Notes: generated from the letters alone by a model not told the origin. DNA of 64,000 bases from Cyanobium sp. ATX 6F1 (GCF_024346315.1 NZ_JAGQCS010000005.1:62001-126000), one strand, 5' to 3'. Counted from the first letter of the stretch, positions 1 to 9,091 are shown. Numbers and translations are program-made.

Positions 1-7
1 AGCGGGG

Positions 8-42
8 GGCAGGCCATGGCCGCTGCGGGGGCATGGCCTGCC
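8..42. repeat. 11-bp perfect inverted repeat at the tgt 5' end
   Basis: The arms GGCAGGCCATG (8-18) and CATGGCCTGCC (32-42) are exact reverse complements around a 13-nt loop. The first in-frame ATG of tgt, at 33, sits inside the right arm, so in RNA that start would be base-paired. No T-run follows, so this is not an intrinsic terminator. It may be a leader structure, or just sequence upstream of a later tgt start. Confidence 0.6.
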
Positions 43-1250
43 ACACGGAAGGCTCTGATCCTGCCGCGGCGCGGCCTAGGTTCGAAAGCTGCCCCCGCCT
101 GCCTGCCTTGACCCGCCCGGCTGACGGGGCCGCCTTCGCCTTCGAGATCACGGCCCGTTGCCCCCGCACCCGGGCCCGCACCGGCCGCTTCCACACCCCC
201 CATGGCGTGGTGGGAACCCCTCGGTTCATGCCCGTCGGCACCGCCGCCACGGTGAAGGGCGTGACCGCCTCCCAGCTCGGCGCCACCGGCGCCCAGATGG
301 TGCTGGCGAACACTTACCACCTGCACCTGCAGCCGGGCGAGCAGGTGGTGGAAGAGGCCGGCGGGCTGCACCGCTTCATGGGCTGGGAGGGCCCTTTGCT
401 CACCGATTCAGGCGGCTTCCAGGTGTTCAGCCTCGGGGCGATCAATCGCATCGACGACCACGGCGTGGTGTTTCGCTCCCCCCGGGACGGGGCCCGGATC
501 ACGCTCACACCAGAGCGCTCGATGGAGATCCAGATGGCCCTGGGCGCCGATGTGGCGATGGCCTTCGACCAGTGCCCCCCCTATCCAGCCAGCGAAAACG
601 ACGTGGCCGAAGCCTGCACGCGCACCCAGCGCTGGCTGGAGCGCTGCTGCGCCGTCCACAGCCGCGGCGACCAGGCCCTGTTCGGCATCGTGCAGGGGGG
701 CGTCTTCCCCCATCTGCGCGAGCGCTCCCTGCGGGAGGTGGCGTCTTTCGACCTGCCGGGCCTGGCCGTCGGTGGGGTGAGCGTGGGCGAACCGGTGGAG
801 GAGATGCACCGCATCGTGCGCCAACTGGGGCCCCTGCTGCCGGAGCGCAAGCCCCATTACCTGATGGGGGTGGGCAGCCTGCGGGAGATGGCGATCGCCG
901 TCGCCCAGGGCATCGACCTGTTCGACTGCGTACTGCCCACCCGCCTCGGGCGCCACGGCACGGCCCTGGTGGGGGGCGAGCGCTTCAACCTGCGCAACGC
1001 CCGTTTCCGCCACGACCACACGCCCCTTGATCCGAGCTGCCCGTGCGTGGCCTGCCGCGGCCACAGCCGTGCCTACCTGCACCACCTGGTGCGCAGCGAG
1101 GAAATGCTGGGGCGCACCCTGCTCAGCCTGCACAACCTCACCCAGCTGATCCGCTTCACCGACGCCATGGCCCGGGCGATCGCCGAGGGGATCTTTTCGG
1201 AGGATTTCGCTCCCTGGGAACCGGCCTCTACGGCCGCACACACGTGGTAG
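33..1250 (+). CDS. tgt: tRNA-guanine transglycosylase (queuine tRNA-ribosyltransferase)
   Basis: Exchanges guanine 34 of GUN-anticodon tRNAs for the queuosine precursor preQ1; a cytoplasmic TIM-barrel enzyme. Visible hallmarks: DSGGFQVFS (residues 125-133, general acid/base Asp), FDQC (179-181), GIVQGG (218-223), the nucleophile Asp298 in [12 protein letters not shown], and the zinc site C336-x-C338-x2-C341 with a His near 367. About 35 N-terminal residues before FAFEITARC have no family counterpart, so a later start is likely; TTG at 108 (giving [10 protein letters not shown]) is a candidate. Followed 32 bp later by psbK on the same strand. Identity is secure; only the start is uncertain. 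Confidence 0.95.
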   Translation: MACHTEGSDPAAARPRFESCPRLPALTRPADGAAFAFEITARCPRTRARTGRFHTPHGVVGTPRFMPVGTAATVKGVTASQLGATGAQMVLANTYHLHLQPGEQVVEEAGGLHRFMGWEGPLLTDSGGFQVFSLGAINRIDDHGVVFRSPRDGARITLTPERSMEIQMALGADVAMAFDQCPPYPASENDVAEACTRTQRWLERCCAVHSRGDQALFGIVQGGVFPHLRERSLREVASFDLPGLAVGGVSVGEPVEEMHRIVRQLGPLLPERKPHYLMGVGSLREMAIAVAQGIDLFDCVLPTRLGRHGTALVGGERFNLRNARFRHDHTPLDPSCPCVACRGHSRAYLHHLVRSEEMLGRTLLSLHNLTQLIRFTDAMARAIAEGIFSEDFAPWEPASTAAHTW

Positions 1251-1282
1251 CGTCCGATTTCAGACCTTGTTCACCTTCCGGG

Positions 1283-1426
1283 ATGGTCGCTTTCAATCTG
1301 CATCTGCTGGCCCAGCTACCTGAGGCCTATCAGGCCTTCGGTCCCCTGGTCGACATCCTGCCGATCATCCCCCTGTTCTTCCTGCTGCTCGCCTTCGTGT
1401 GGCAGGCCTCGGTGGGCTTCCGCTGA
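1283..1426 (+). CDS. psbK: photosystem II reaction centre protein K
   Basis: A 47-residue protein starting [19 protein letters not shown]. Its mature part, beginning around LPEAYQAF, carries one transmembrane helix with the diagnostic [21 protein letters not shown] stretch and ends SVGFR. PsbK is a one-helix thylakoid subunit of photosystem II next to CP43; the first residues act as a cleaved propeptide in this family. The ATG at 1283 was chosen because it gives the normal family length. tgt lies upstream, as in related cyanobacteria. A terminator-like hairpin follows at 1567-1598, inside the opposing gene. Confidence 0.95.
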   Translation: MVAFNLHLLAQLPEAYQAFGPLVDILPIIPLFFLLLAFVWQASVGFR

Positions 1427-1466
1427 GCCAGCTATTGGGAGGCGTCGGTGGCTTCAGCCTCGACCC

Positions 1467-2207
1467 TCAACCTCCTCTGAGCACGGCCCAGGCGAAGGCT
1501 GGCAGCGAAAGCATCCGTCGCCAGCGGGTGGGTTCCTTCAGCAACCGGTAGAGCCATTCGATGTGCAGAGCTCCCATCCAGGCGGGGGCTCTTTTTTTAT
1601 GACCAGACCAGACATCAAAGCTGCCGCCGACCCCCATCCACAGGCCGGGCTGACCCTGATGCAGCCTCTGGACCCAGAGTTCCTGACGGGGCACCCCAAG
1701 GGCCGCCAGCACCAGGTCGGGCCGGGCTGCCAACAGCTCCCGCTCCAGGGCGGGCCAGGCTTCCTCGGGCTGGTAGCCATGGAGCGCAGCGGTCAGTCGC
1801 AACGACGGCCAGCGCTCCAGCAGCTGCCGTTTCAAGGCCGCCATCACCTCGGGACTGGCCCCCACCAGGGCCACGGACCAGCCCACCTCAGCGGCATGGA
1901 CGAGCAGGGCGTGGGCCAGCTCGATGCCCGGGCTGCGCCGCACCCTGAGGCCCTGACGCCCCAGGGCCCAGACCACCCCCGCCCCATCGGGAATCACCAG
2001 CTGGGCCGCCGCGATCGCCTGCCCCAGGGGGCGATCCGCCCGGGCGGCCATGGTCATCTCCGCGTTCAGGGTCACGAGCTGACCGCCACCGTGGGCGTGC
2101 AGGGCGATCGCCGCCGCCCGCACATCCGGGCAGACATCCACGGGCACGCCCAGCACGTGGGCCCGCTCCCCCAGCTCAGGCAACCGCTCGGTCGTCATCG
2201 ATGCCAT
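1467..2207 (-). CDS. WecG/TagA/CpsF family glycosyltransferase (GT26)
   Basis: A 246-residue enzyme of the family that adds N-acetylmannosamine or N-acetylmannosaminuronate to lipid-linked acceptors in cell-wall teichoic acid or surface glycan synthesis. Family blocks in order: TLNAEM (46-51), PDGAGVVWA (73-81), a nucleotide-binding middle section with VALVGASPE (112-120), GSFDVWSG (195-202), and EWLYRLLKEPTRWRR (217-231). It has no signal peptide or membrane span and probably acts at the inner face of the membrane. Convergent with tgt-psbK. It stands alone, far from the polysaccharide locus at the other end of the window. The exact donor sugar cannot be read from sequence. Confidence 0.88.
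   Translation of the reverse strand: MASMTTERLPELGERAHVLGVPVDVCPDVRAAAIALHAHGGGQLVTLNAEMTMAARADRPLGQAIAAAQLVIPDGAGVVWALGRQGLRVRRSPGIELAHALLVHAAEVGWSVALVGASPEVMAALKRQLLERWPSLRLTAALHGYQPEEAWPALERELLAARPDLVLAALGVPRQELWVQRLHQGQPGLWMGVGGSFDVWSGHKKRAPAWMGALHIEWLYRLLKEPTRWRRMLSLPAFAWAVLRGG
1567..1598 (+). terminator. intrinsic terminator for the tgt-psbK transcript, inside the opposing gene
   Basis: AGAGCTCCC (1567-1575) pairs with GGGGGCTCT over 9 bp with one G-U pair, around an 8-nt loop, and is followed by seven Ts (1592-1598). It lies 140 bp beyond the psbK stop and within the coding sequence of the minus-strand glycosyltransferase. There the T-run encodes His-Lys-Lys-Arg as CAT AAA AAA AGA, which is AT-rich codon use unlike the rest of that gene. 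Confidence 0.7.
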
Positions 2208-2286
2208 CAGGGCCAGGGCTGCAGGTGAGAATCTATGGCTGGATCAGCGTTCGTCCCCGCCGCCGACGCCGCACCCGCCCCTTCGG

Positions 2287-5200
2287 ATGACCCTCTCCAG
2301 CACCGACCTCGCCAGCGACCACAGCGCCGGCGCCCTCCCCCAGGCCTGCGCCGCGGCCGAGCCGCCCAACGCCCCGATGCGGCTCAGTGACGCCGAGGCG
2401 CGCCGCATCCTGGGCCAGCTGGACGAGCAGATCGAGGCTGTGGTGCTGAGGCGTCAGCACCCGATCACCGGCCTGCTGCCCGCCAGCACGGCCCACACGG
2501 TTCACGGCAACTACGGCGATGCCTGGGTGCGTGACTGCGTCTACTCGATCCAGTGCGTCTGGGGGCTGGCCCTGGCGCACCGCCGCCTGGGGCAGGATCC
2601 CACCCGGGTGTTCGAGCTGGAGCAGCGGGTGCTGCAGCTGATGCGCGGGCTGCTGAACGCGATGCTGCGCCAGGCCCCGAAGCTGGAGCGCTTCAAGCAC
2701 AGCCTGGCGCCCCTCGATGCCATCCACGCCAAGTTCGACACCGCCACGGGCAATCCGGTGGTGGCTGACGACGGCTGGGGCCATCTGCAGCTGGACGCCA
2801 CCGGACTGTTTCTGCTGCAGATCGCCCAGCTGACCCGCGCCGGCCTGGTGGTGGTGCAGACCAGCCATGAGCGTGACTTTCTCCAGAACCTCGTCTACTA
2901 CGTGGCCCGGGCCTACCGGGTGGCGGATTACGGCATCTGGGAGCGGGGCGACAAGGGCAACCACGGCCTGCCCGAGCGCAACGCCAGCTCGATCGGCCTG
3001 GTCAAGGCGGCCCTCGAGTCGCTCGACGGGCTCGATCTCTACGGGCCCCACGGGGACGGCCGCAGCCGCCTGCACATTCCCCACGACGCGATCGTGCGCT
3101 TGCGCCGCGCCCTCCAGGGGTTGCTGCCGCGCGAATCGGCCAGCAAGGAGGTGGACAGCGCCTGCCTGTCGGTGATCGGCTACCCCGCCTGGGCGGTGGA
3201 GGATCCGCGCCTGATCCAGCGCACGCGCACCAAGATCCGCGAGGTTCTCGGCGGCACCTACGGCTACAAGCGCTTCCCCCGCGACGGCCACCAGACGGTG
3301 GTGGAAGACCACGCCAGGCTCCACTACGAACGGGAGGAGCTGGCGGCCTTCACCGCGATCGAATGCGAATGGCCCCTGTTCTTCGCCTATGAGCTGGTGA
3401 CGGCCTGCTGCGAGGAGCGCTGGCAGGAGGCCTGGCAGTGGCGCCAGCGCCTCGAGGCCGTGAGCGTGGTGGTGGAGGGGGTGCCGCTGCTGCCGGAGCT
3501 CTACCTGGTGCCCGAAGCGGCGATCGAGATCGAGCGGGCCATGCCGGGCAGCCAGCACCGGGTGGCCAACCCCAATGTGCCCCTGCTCTGGACCCAGAGC
3601 CTCACCTGGCTCGGCGATCTGATGCTCAACGGGCTGCTGCTTCCCGCCGATCTCGACCCCTGCGGCCGCCGCCATGGCCGGGCCCTCGGCGCTGAAAAGG
3701 TGCTCGTGGGCCTGGTGCCCGCCAACGCGTCGATCGCCGCAAGCCTCAGCGAGGCTGGCCTGCCGGTCACGGAGCCCACGGCCGCAACAGGCTCTGGCCG
3801 CCCGCGGGTGGCCAGCTCGAAGGAGCTCTCCGAGCGCATGGCCAACGTGGGCCGCAATCCCCGCCTGGGGTTGAGCGGCCACCCGCCGGTACGCATGGAG
3901 GCCATGGCCACGGGGAGGCTGTACACCCATGGCGGCCGCACCCTGGCCTTCCTGCCGGCGGTGCTGGAGGAAGGCACCTTCTACCTGGCCGATGATCCGG
4001 AACAGCTCGCCGACACCGTCGGCAGCGAGCTGCGCCACTTGCAACGGCACTGGCGCGGCGGCGGCGTGCCACTGCTCTTGATCCCGGTGGCCGAAGGGCC
4101 CTTCCAGCGCAACCCCGAAGCCTTCCTGCGTCTTGGGGAGAACCTCCGCAGTGGCCTGCTCGAATCGGTTCCCGTACAGCTGACCAGCCTCGATGCGGTG
4201 CTCGATCAGTTGGGCTGTGTGGCCTTGCCGCCCGAGGCGCTTCCGAAGTCGGCACCGATCGAAGACGTCGATCCGCTGCTGCGGGCCAGCACCAGCCGGC
4301 AGCCGCTCACCGCCCGGCAGGAACTGGAGCTTGAACTGGAGGCCGTCGCTGTGGCCGACCTGGCCCAGCGGTTGTGGCAGAGCACCTCACTGCCTGAGCA
4401 GGCGGAGCTGCTCGAGCAACTGGTGCGCCGGCTGGGGCCCCATGCGATCCTGCAGAGCCCTTCCAGCAGGGGGCCGGTGAAGCTGCTGGCCCTCGTGGAG
4501 ACGATCTACCACCGGGCCCTGGCCGAGGCCGAGTGGAGCGTGGTGCGGCGCTGCGCCGGCGTGATGGGGTTGGTTCATCCCCAGTTGGAGGATGCGCTCA
4601 CCGATCTGCTCGTGCGCCAGAAGCAGGTGGTGGTGGGGCGCAACTACACCCACGACTCTTTGATCAGCCAACCCCAGGGCAGCCTGGCGATCGCGGCGAT
4701 GATCGAGCGCTTCAGCGGCGAGGACGGCCGCGAATGCATGCTCCAGCAGGAACTGCTGCTGGCCCTCGATGGCCTGGCCCGGTTGGAGCCGGCCCTGCTC
4801 AGCGGCAGCCTCACCCTGCAGCTGGGTCAGCTGCTGCTGCTGCTCACCGGCGAACTGGCCAGCGAGCGCGACCTGCCCGCCGATGACGCCTTCGAGGCCC
4901 TCTGCGACCTGCCCCCCCACGCGATCCGGCGCCGGCTGCGGGCGGTGCTGGCCGACGCCGACCACGCCAAGGCGGCCCTGCAACGCAAGGAGCAGCTGCA
5001 CGTCAGCGGGCGCGTGCGCTGGGAGGTGCCTGACCCCCTGGAGGATCTCCCCAGCGGCGGCAACTGGCTGCAGCACCGGCAGCGGCTGGGGGCGTTGCAG
5101 CGGGTCCCGGGCGAGTTCTACGCCGGCATCTGGAACCTGCTGCACCACTGCCAGGGGGTGGTGATCGGCGACAAGCTGGAGCGGCGCAACCGCCTGGATG

Positions 5201-5553
5201 GCGATCTGGTTGCGGAGATGACGGCCGGGGAACGCAACTTCGCCTCCCTTGTGGAGCACCTGCTCAGCAAGATCGAGGCCCCCGAGTACCGGCAGCTCTG
5301 CACCGAAACGCTGCTCTCCCTGATCGCCTTCATCGAGGCCAACCCCCGGGTGGAGTTCGCCGATTACCTGGCGCTGGATGTGGTGATCGGCCACGCCGTT
5401 CGCGTGGGCTGGCAACAGAAGCACACCTACCAGAACGCCTCCAGCTATCCGCTGCACAAGGCGGAAGCCTGGGAGCACTTCTATGGAGCCTCACCGGCGG
5501 ATTGCCGGCGTTGGCAGATCCTGGCCCTGAAGGAACTCACCCAGCTCAGCTGA
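2287..5553 (+). CDS. large glycoside-hydrolase-15/phosphorylase-kinase-alpha-like protein
   Basis: An unusually long 1088-residue protein. The N-terminal third carries the signature shared by GH15 glucoamylases and phosphorylase kinase alpha/beta subunits: GLLPAS, then GNYGDAWVRDCVYSIQCVWG (residues 74-93), then GHLQLDATGLFLLQ, HGLPERNASSIGLVKAAL and NPNVPLLWTQSLTWLG. The C-terminal half is helical and leucine-rich with no domain I recognise. There is no signal peptide, so it is probably cytosolic, acting on or sensing glycogen or another alpha-glucan. Whether it is catalytic is unclear. Single gene, starting 80 bp from the divergent glycosyltransferase. Family assignment is firm, function is inferred. 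Confidence 0.85.
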   Translation: MTLSSTDLASDHSAGALPQACAAAEPPNAPMRLSDAEARRILGQLDEQIEAVVLRRQHPITGLLPASTAHTVHGNYGDAWVRDCVYSIQCVWGLALAHRRLGQDPTRVFELEQRVLQLMRGLLNAMLRQAPKLERFKHSLAPLDAIHAKFDTATGNPVVADDGWGHLQLDATGLFLLQIAQLTRAGLVVVQTSHERDFLQNLVYYVARAYRVADYGIWERGDKGNHGLPERNASSIGLVKAALESLDGLDLYGPHGDGRSRLHIPHDAIVRLRRALQGLLPRESASKEVDSACLSVIGYPAWAVEDPRLIQRTRTKIREVLGGTYGYKRFPRDGHQTVVEDHARLHYEREELAAFTAIECEWPLFFAYELVTACCEERWQEAWQWRQRLEAVSVVVEGVPLLPELYLVPEAAIEIERAMPGSQHRVANPNVPLLWTQSLTWLGDLMLNGLLLPADLDPCGRRHGRALGAEKVLVGLVPANASIAASLSEAGLPVTEPTAATGSGRPRVASSKELSERMANVGRNPRLGLSGHPPVRMEAMATGRLYTHGGRTLAFLPAVLEEGTFYLADDPEQLADTVGSELRHLQRHWRGGGVPLLLIPVAEGPFQRNPEAFLRLGENLRSGLLESVPVQLTSLDAVLDQLGCVALPPEALPKSAPIEDVDPLLRASTSRQPLTARQELELELEAVAVADLAQRLWQSTSLPEQAELLEQLVRRLGPHAILQSPSSRGPVKLLALVETIYHRALAEAEWSVVRRCAGVMGLVHPQLEDALTDLLVRQKQVVVGRNYTHDSLISQPQGSLAIAAMIERFSGEDGRECMLQQELLLALDGLARLEPALLSGSLTLQLGQLLLLLTGELASERDLPADDAFEALCDLPPHAIRRRLRAVLADADHAKAALQRKEQLHVSGRVRWEVPDPLEDLPSGGNWLQHRQRLGALQRVPGEFYAGIWNLLHHCQGVVIGDKLERRNRLDGDLVAEMTAGERNFASLVEHLLSKIEAPEYRQLCTETLLSLIAFIEANPRVEFADYLALDVVIGHAVRVGWQQKHTYQNASSYPLHKAEAWEHFYGASPADCRRWQILALKELTQLS

Positions 5554-5587
5554 AGGCTGGTCTGGAGGCGCCCCCAGCCCGGCGGCC

Positions 5588-6607
5588 TCAGATCGGGTGC
5601 TTCAGGGCCATGCACTGGGCGGGGTGCTCCACCGCCTGCTCGATCAGGTCGGCCAGCTGCAGGGCTCTCGAGGCCTGCAGCCCGTCCACCGCCGGGGTTT
5701 CGCGGCCACGGACGCACTGGAGGAAGTGCTCGAGTTCGGCGTAGAGGGGCTCGATCGAGGTGGTGATCACCTCTTCGATGAAGCCATCATTGCGGTAGAG
5801 GAGCTCGCCGTGGTCGGCGGAGATCGACTGGCGGGCCCGGCGGTGGATGCGCAGGCTGCGGTTGAGGAAATCCGTTTCCACCAGGCTGTCGCGGCAGTGC
5901 GCGCTGAGGCTGCGGATCTTGCGGTGGGCCATCTTGCTGGCGGTGAGGCTCGCCACCACTCCGTTGGCGAAACCCAGGGTGGCGTTGACGTAATCGATCG
6001 GCCCCTCGGCGCTGCAGCCGCCGGCGGCCGCCAGGCGCACCACAGGGGCCCCGGCCAGCTCCAACACCAGATCGATGTCGTGGATCATCAGGTCGAGCAC
6101 CACCGACACATCGTTCGCCCGGTCGGGGTTGGGGCTGTGGCGGCGGGCCTCCAGCACCACCACATCCTCATTGGCCACCACCTTGAGCAACTCGCGGAAG
6201 GCGGGGTTGAAGCGCTCGATGTGGCCCACCTGCAGCAGCCGGCCAGCGGATTCGGCGGCTTGGATCAACTCGGCGGCCTCCTCCTGGCTGGCGGCGATCG
6301 GCTTTTCGATCAGCACATGCACTCCAGCCTTGAGGCAAGCCATGCCCACCCCGTGGTGCAGGAGGGTCGGCACGGCGATGCAGACCGCCTCCACCTGGCC
6401 GAGCAGCTCATGGTAATCGGCCACCCAGCGGCAATCGAACTGCTCCACCGCCAGCTGACCCCGTTCGGCGTCGGGGTCGGCCACCGCCACCAGCTCGGCG
6501 TCGCGCAGCAGGCTGAGCACCCGGGCATGGTGCCAGCCCATGTTGCCGATACCGATGACGCCCACTTTCACCGGGGTCATGGCATCGGTCATTGCGTCAC
6601 TGTCCAC
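5588..6607 (-). CDS. Gfo/Idh/MocA family NAD(P)-dependent oxidoreductase
   Basis: About 339 residues with an N-terminal Rossmann fold (VGVIGIGNMGWHHARVL) and the family's EKP motif (VLIEKPIAAS) that places the catalytic lysine near the nicotinamide. These enzymes oxidise or reduce sugar, inositol or sugar-nucleotide substrates; the substrate cannot be inferred here. The N-terminus MDSDAMTDAMTPVKV offers several ATGs. The one at 6580 (MTPVKVGVIG) best matches usual family starts. Convergent with the GH15-like gene 34 bp away, and 29 bp before the CNNM-like gene on the same strand is read, so the two are not obviously co-transcribed. Confidence 0.85.
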   Translation of the reverse strand: MDSDAMTDAMTPVKVGVIGIGNMGWHHARVLSLLRDAELVAVADPDAERGQLAVEQFDCRWVADYHELLGQVEAVCIAVPTLLHHGVGMACLKAGVHVLIEKPIAASQEEAAELIQAAESAGRLLQVGHIERFNPAFRELLKVVANEDVVVLEARRHSPNPDRANDVSVVLDLMIHDIDLVLELAGAPVVRLAAAGGCSAEGPIDYVNATLGFANGVVASLTASKMAHRKIRSLSAHCRDSLVETDFLNRSLRIHRRARQSISADHGELLYRNDGFIEEVITTSIEPLYAELEHFLQCVRGRETPAVDGLQASRALQLADLIEQAVEHPAQCMALKHPI

Positions 6608-6636
6608 CGGACACCCATTGGGGGAATTATCAACGA

Positions 6637-7962
6637 TCAGCTTCCCTCCCGTACCGATCGTTCACTGGAGCGGTCCTGAGGGCGCTCATCGGGGCCGTCG
6701 TTGCTGGGGCGCCGGACGATCTGCACCCGGTCGATGCGGGGGCCATCCATGGCCATGATCTCAAAACCGTGGCCCTGCCAGCGCAGGCTTTCGCCGGCGG
6801 CGGGAATGTGCTGCAGGCACTCGAGCAGGAAGCCCGCCAGGGTGTGGTGGCCATCGGCCTCGGGCAGGTGCAGCCCCAGCTGACGGTTGAGTTCGAAGAT
6901 CTCCAGGTCACCCGCCACCAGCCAGGTGTCGTCCTGGAGTTGCTGCAGATCGTTCTGGTCCGCTTGTGGGTCTTCCTCCTCCCCCACGATCTCGCTGGTG
7001 AGGTCGGCCACGGTCACAAGACCCTCCGTGCCGCCATGCTCATCAACCACCACCAGCAGGGGCTGGCCGCCGCGGATCACCGGCAGCAGCTCCGCCAGGG
7101 GGGTGATCTCCTGCACCCGCAGCACCGGTGTGACGTAGGGGGCCAGGGGGGTGTCGCCCTGGAGTTCGCCCCGGGCCATCGGTTCCGCCAGGCGGCGCAG
7201 ATCCAGCAGGCCACGCACATCGTCGAGGGACTGGCCGATCACCGGAAAGCGGGCGTGGTGGGTGGCATGGACTACCTCCATCATCTGGGCAAAGCGCACC
7301 CCGATCGGCAGGGTGACCATGCCGGAGCGGGGCACCATCACTTCACGCACCGGGGTGTCCCGCAGGGAGAAAAGTCCTTCGAGGATGTTGCGCTCATCCG
7401 GCATCAAGCCGGTGACGCTGTTCGATTCGATCAGCGTCTCCAGCTCGCCCGCTGAGAGCACCGGCACCAGCTGGTCCCAGTTGCGCGGTAGCCCCAGCAG
7501 GTGCAGCAGCCCGTCGCCGAGGCGCTCCAGCACGCTCAGCAGCGGTGCCAGGGTGCGGGTGGTGGATTCCAGCAGGGGGGCCAGGAGCAGGGCCGAGGAT
7601 TCCGGCCGGTGCAGCACCCAGGCCTTGGGCAACAGCCCCCCCACCAGGGTCGCCAGCACCACCAGCACCACGAACACCAGCAGATCGATCCAGGGCCGGG
7701 TGACGGTGGGATCCAGCCGCACCGCCACACCGCGGCCGGCCCAACCCAGGGCCACCAGGGCAAGGGCCGCGCCCAGCTGGGTGGCCACCAGGGCCCGGCG
7801 CAAGCGCTTCTGCAGCCGTGCCACCGCCTCCGCCCCGGGGCGGCCGTCGGCCTGCAACAGCTTCACCCTGCTGGGCCGCAGACGGATCAGGGCGAATTCC
7901 CCGGCGGCGAAGAAGGCCAGCAGCACCAGAAGACCGGCCAGGGCGAGGTAGCGCATGGGCAA
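6637..7962 (-). CDS. CNNM/HlyC-CorC family transporter-like protein (DUF21 + CBS pair)
   Basis: A 441-residue membrane protein. The N-terminal region to about residue 165 has four hydrophobic segments of the DUF21/CNNM domain. Next comes a CBS-domain pair (VREVMVPRSGMVTLP and GQPLLVVVDEHGGTEGLVTVADLTSEIVGE), then the C-terminal CorC_HlyC domain (DDTWLVAGDLEIFELNRQLGL). Members bind adenine nucleotides through the CBS pair and are tied to magnesium or cobalt export. The older name hemolysin is misleading. The start at 7962 gives a normal hydrophobic N-terminus, MRYLALAGLLVLLAFFAAGE. Confidence 0.88.
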   Translation of the reverse strand: MPMRYLALAGLLVLLAFFAAGEFALIRLRPSRVKLLQADGRPGAEAVARLQKRLRRALVATQLGAALALVALGWAGRGVAVRLDPTVTRPWIDLLVFVVLVVLATLVGGLLPKAWVLHRPESSALLLAPLLESTTRTLAPLLSVLERLGDGLLHLLGLPRNWDQLVPVLSAGELETLIESNSVTGLMPDERNILEGLFSLRDTPVREVMVPRSGMVTLPIGVRFAQMMEVVHATHHARFPVIGQSLDDVRGLLDLRRLAEPMARGELQGDTPLAPYVTPVLRVQEITPLAELLPVIRGGQPLLVVVDEHGGTEGLVTVADLTSEIVGEEEDPQADQNDLQQLQDDTWLVAGDLEIFELNRQLGLHLPEADGHHTLAGFLLECLQHIPAAGESLRWQGHGFEIMAMDGPRIDRVQIVRRPSNDGPDERPQDRSSERSVREGS

Positions 7963-8056
7963 CAGCAGGAGCCCGATGAACGGGCGATTCAGGCGAATCC
8001 GGTCGACGCGACCCTAGGGACCCAGAAGGAACCTTGCCCGGGGCGCTGGTCGCCGC

Positions 8057-9091
8057 TCAGCCGGGGCAGGCCGCCGTGCGCCGCGGCCGCAGCACCCCCA
8101 GCAGGGAGCGCTGGGCGGGGTTGAAGTTGTCATCGGTGACCAGAAGCAGGGGCGGACCCTCCCCCCGGGCCGCCGCGATCGGCTCCCCAGGGCGAACCGC
8201 CCCGGCGGGCCCCACCGCCAGGGCCTCCCAGTTTTCCGGAGCCAGGCCGGTGGCGATCAGGTCCCAACTGATCAGGGGCTCAAGGGCTGGGGCGTCCGCG
8301 GCTGGATCAACTCCCGCTGCCGTTGATGGTTCGGGAAGGGGATAGAGGGCCAGCAGGGCTCCCCAACCATCCGGGGGCAGGTAGCTGCGCCAGAGCCCCA
8401 GCAGCTGCCGCTGGCGGGGCAGGGCGAGCAGTTCGGTGAGGCCCCAGACACCGGGCTGCTTTGGCCTCGCCAGCGGGGGCAGGGCGATGAACGCCCCGGG
8501 GCCCTGGAGCGAGGGCGAGAAGCGCAGCAACCGCACCCGGTCAGGGGGGTCCTGGCGCAGGTGGGCTTCGGCGGCCAGCAGCAGATCGCCGGTGGCGGTG
8601 CCGCTCGCACCGGGCAGCCAGGTGAGGGCCTCCGGGCCGCGGTTGGATTCCAGCCCCTGCCCCGGCCGGCTCTGCCAGGGCTCCGGCAGCTCCACCGCCC
8701 GCTGCAGCAGGCCCGTGGCGGAATCGAAACGCAGCAATTGAGCCGGCCGTTCGGCGCTGCGGCGGCCCTCACTGGAGATCCAGAGTTCTCCGGGGGCACG
8801 CGCCAGACCCTCCCCATCGATCCGAGCAGGTAAGGGCGCGTAGGGGCTGCCCGAGAGGGCCAGGGGATCGCTCGCCAGGACAGGTGCTTGGCGAAGCCCC
8901 CCCGGATCAAGCGCCACCAGCTGCCCCCGGGGCGCGTCACTGAGCAGCCACAACAGGCCGGTGAGCTGATCAAAGCTGACGGCCGAGAAGCCCCCCAGGG
9001 GACGGCCATCGGCCGCTTGCCGGGGGAGGTCGAGCTGGGCCTGCAGATGCCAGCCCGCCTCCAGAGGGCAGGGCAGCGGCAGCTCGATCAC
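8057..9091 (-). CDS. esterase-like activity of phytase family protein
   Basis: 344 residues resembling the phytase-like beta-propeller family: GGFSAVSFDQLTGLLWLLSD near residue 34, and repeated short beta blades rich in Asp, Gly and Trp, including LLLVTDDNFNP near the C-terminus. Members are usually exported phosphoesterases, but no signal peptide is visible after the chosen ATG, so the true start could be further upstream or the protein may be cytosolic. It lies between the CNNM-like gene and a tRNA. Substrate unknown. Confidence 0.7.
   Translation of the reverse strand: MIELPLPCPLEAGWHLQAQLDLPRQAADGRPLGGFSAVSFDQLTGLLWLLSDAPRGQLVALDPGGLRQAPVLASDPLALSGSPYAPLPARIDGEGLARAPGELWISSEGRRSAERPAQLLRFDSATGLLQRAVELPEPWQSRPGQGLESNRGPEALTWLPGASGTATGDLLLAAEAHLRQDPPDRVRLLRFSPSLQGPGAFIALPPLARPKQPGVWGLTELLALPRQRQLLGLWRSYLPPDGWGALLALYPLPEPSTAAGVDPAADAPALEPLISWDLIATGLAPENWEALAVGPAGAVRPGEPIAAARGEGPPLLLVTDDNFNPAQRSLLGVLRPRRTAACPG

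Noticed and set aside
1-110. Possible tRNA or tmRNA-like fold with GCGGGGG...CCCCCGC ends and TTCGAAA
   Set aside because: The putative T-stem (CTAGG/GCTGC) does not pair, no anticodon arm can be built, and the large internal hairpin is incompatible with a cloverleaf.
2233-4050. A 605-codon open frame antisense to the GH15-like gene
   Set aside because: In very GC-rich genes the complementary frame often lacks stops. The translation is Gln/His/Ala/Gly-rich with no family likeness, while the plus strand encodes a recognisable protein.
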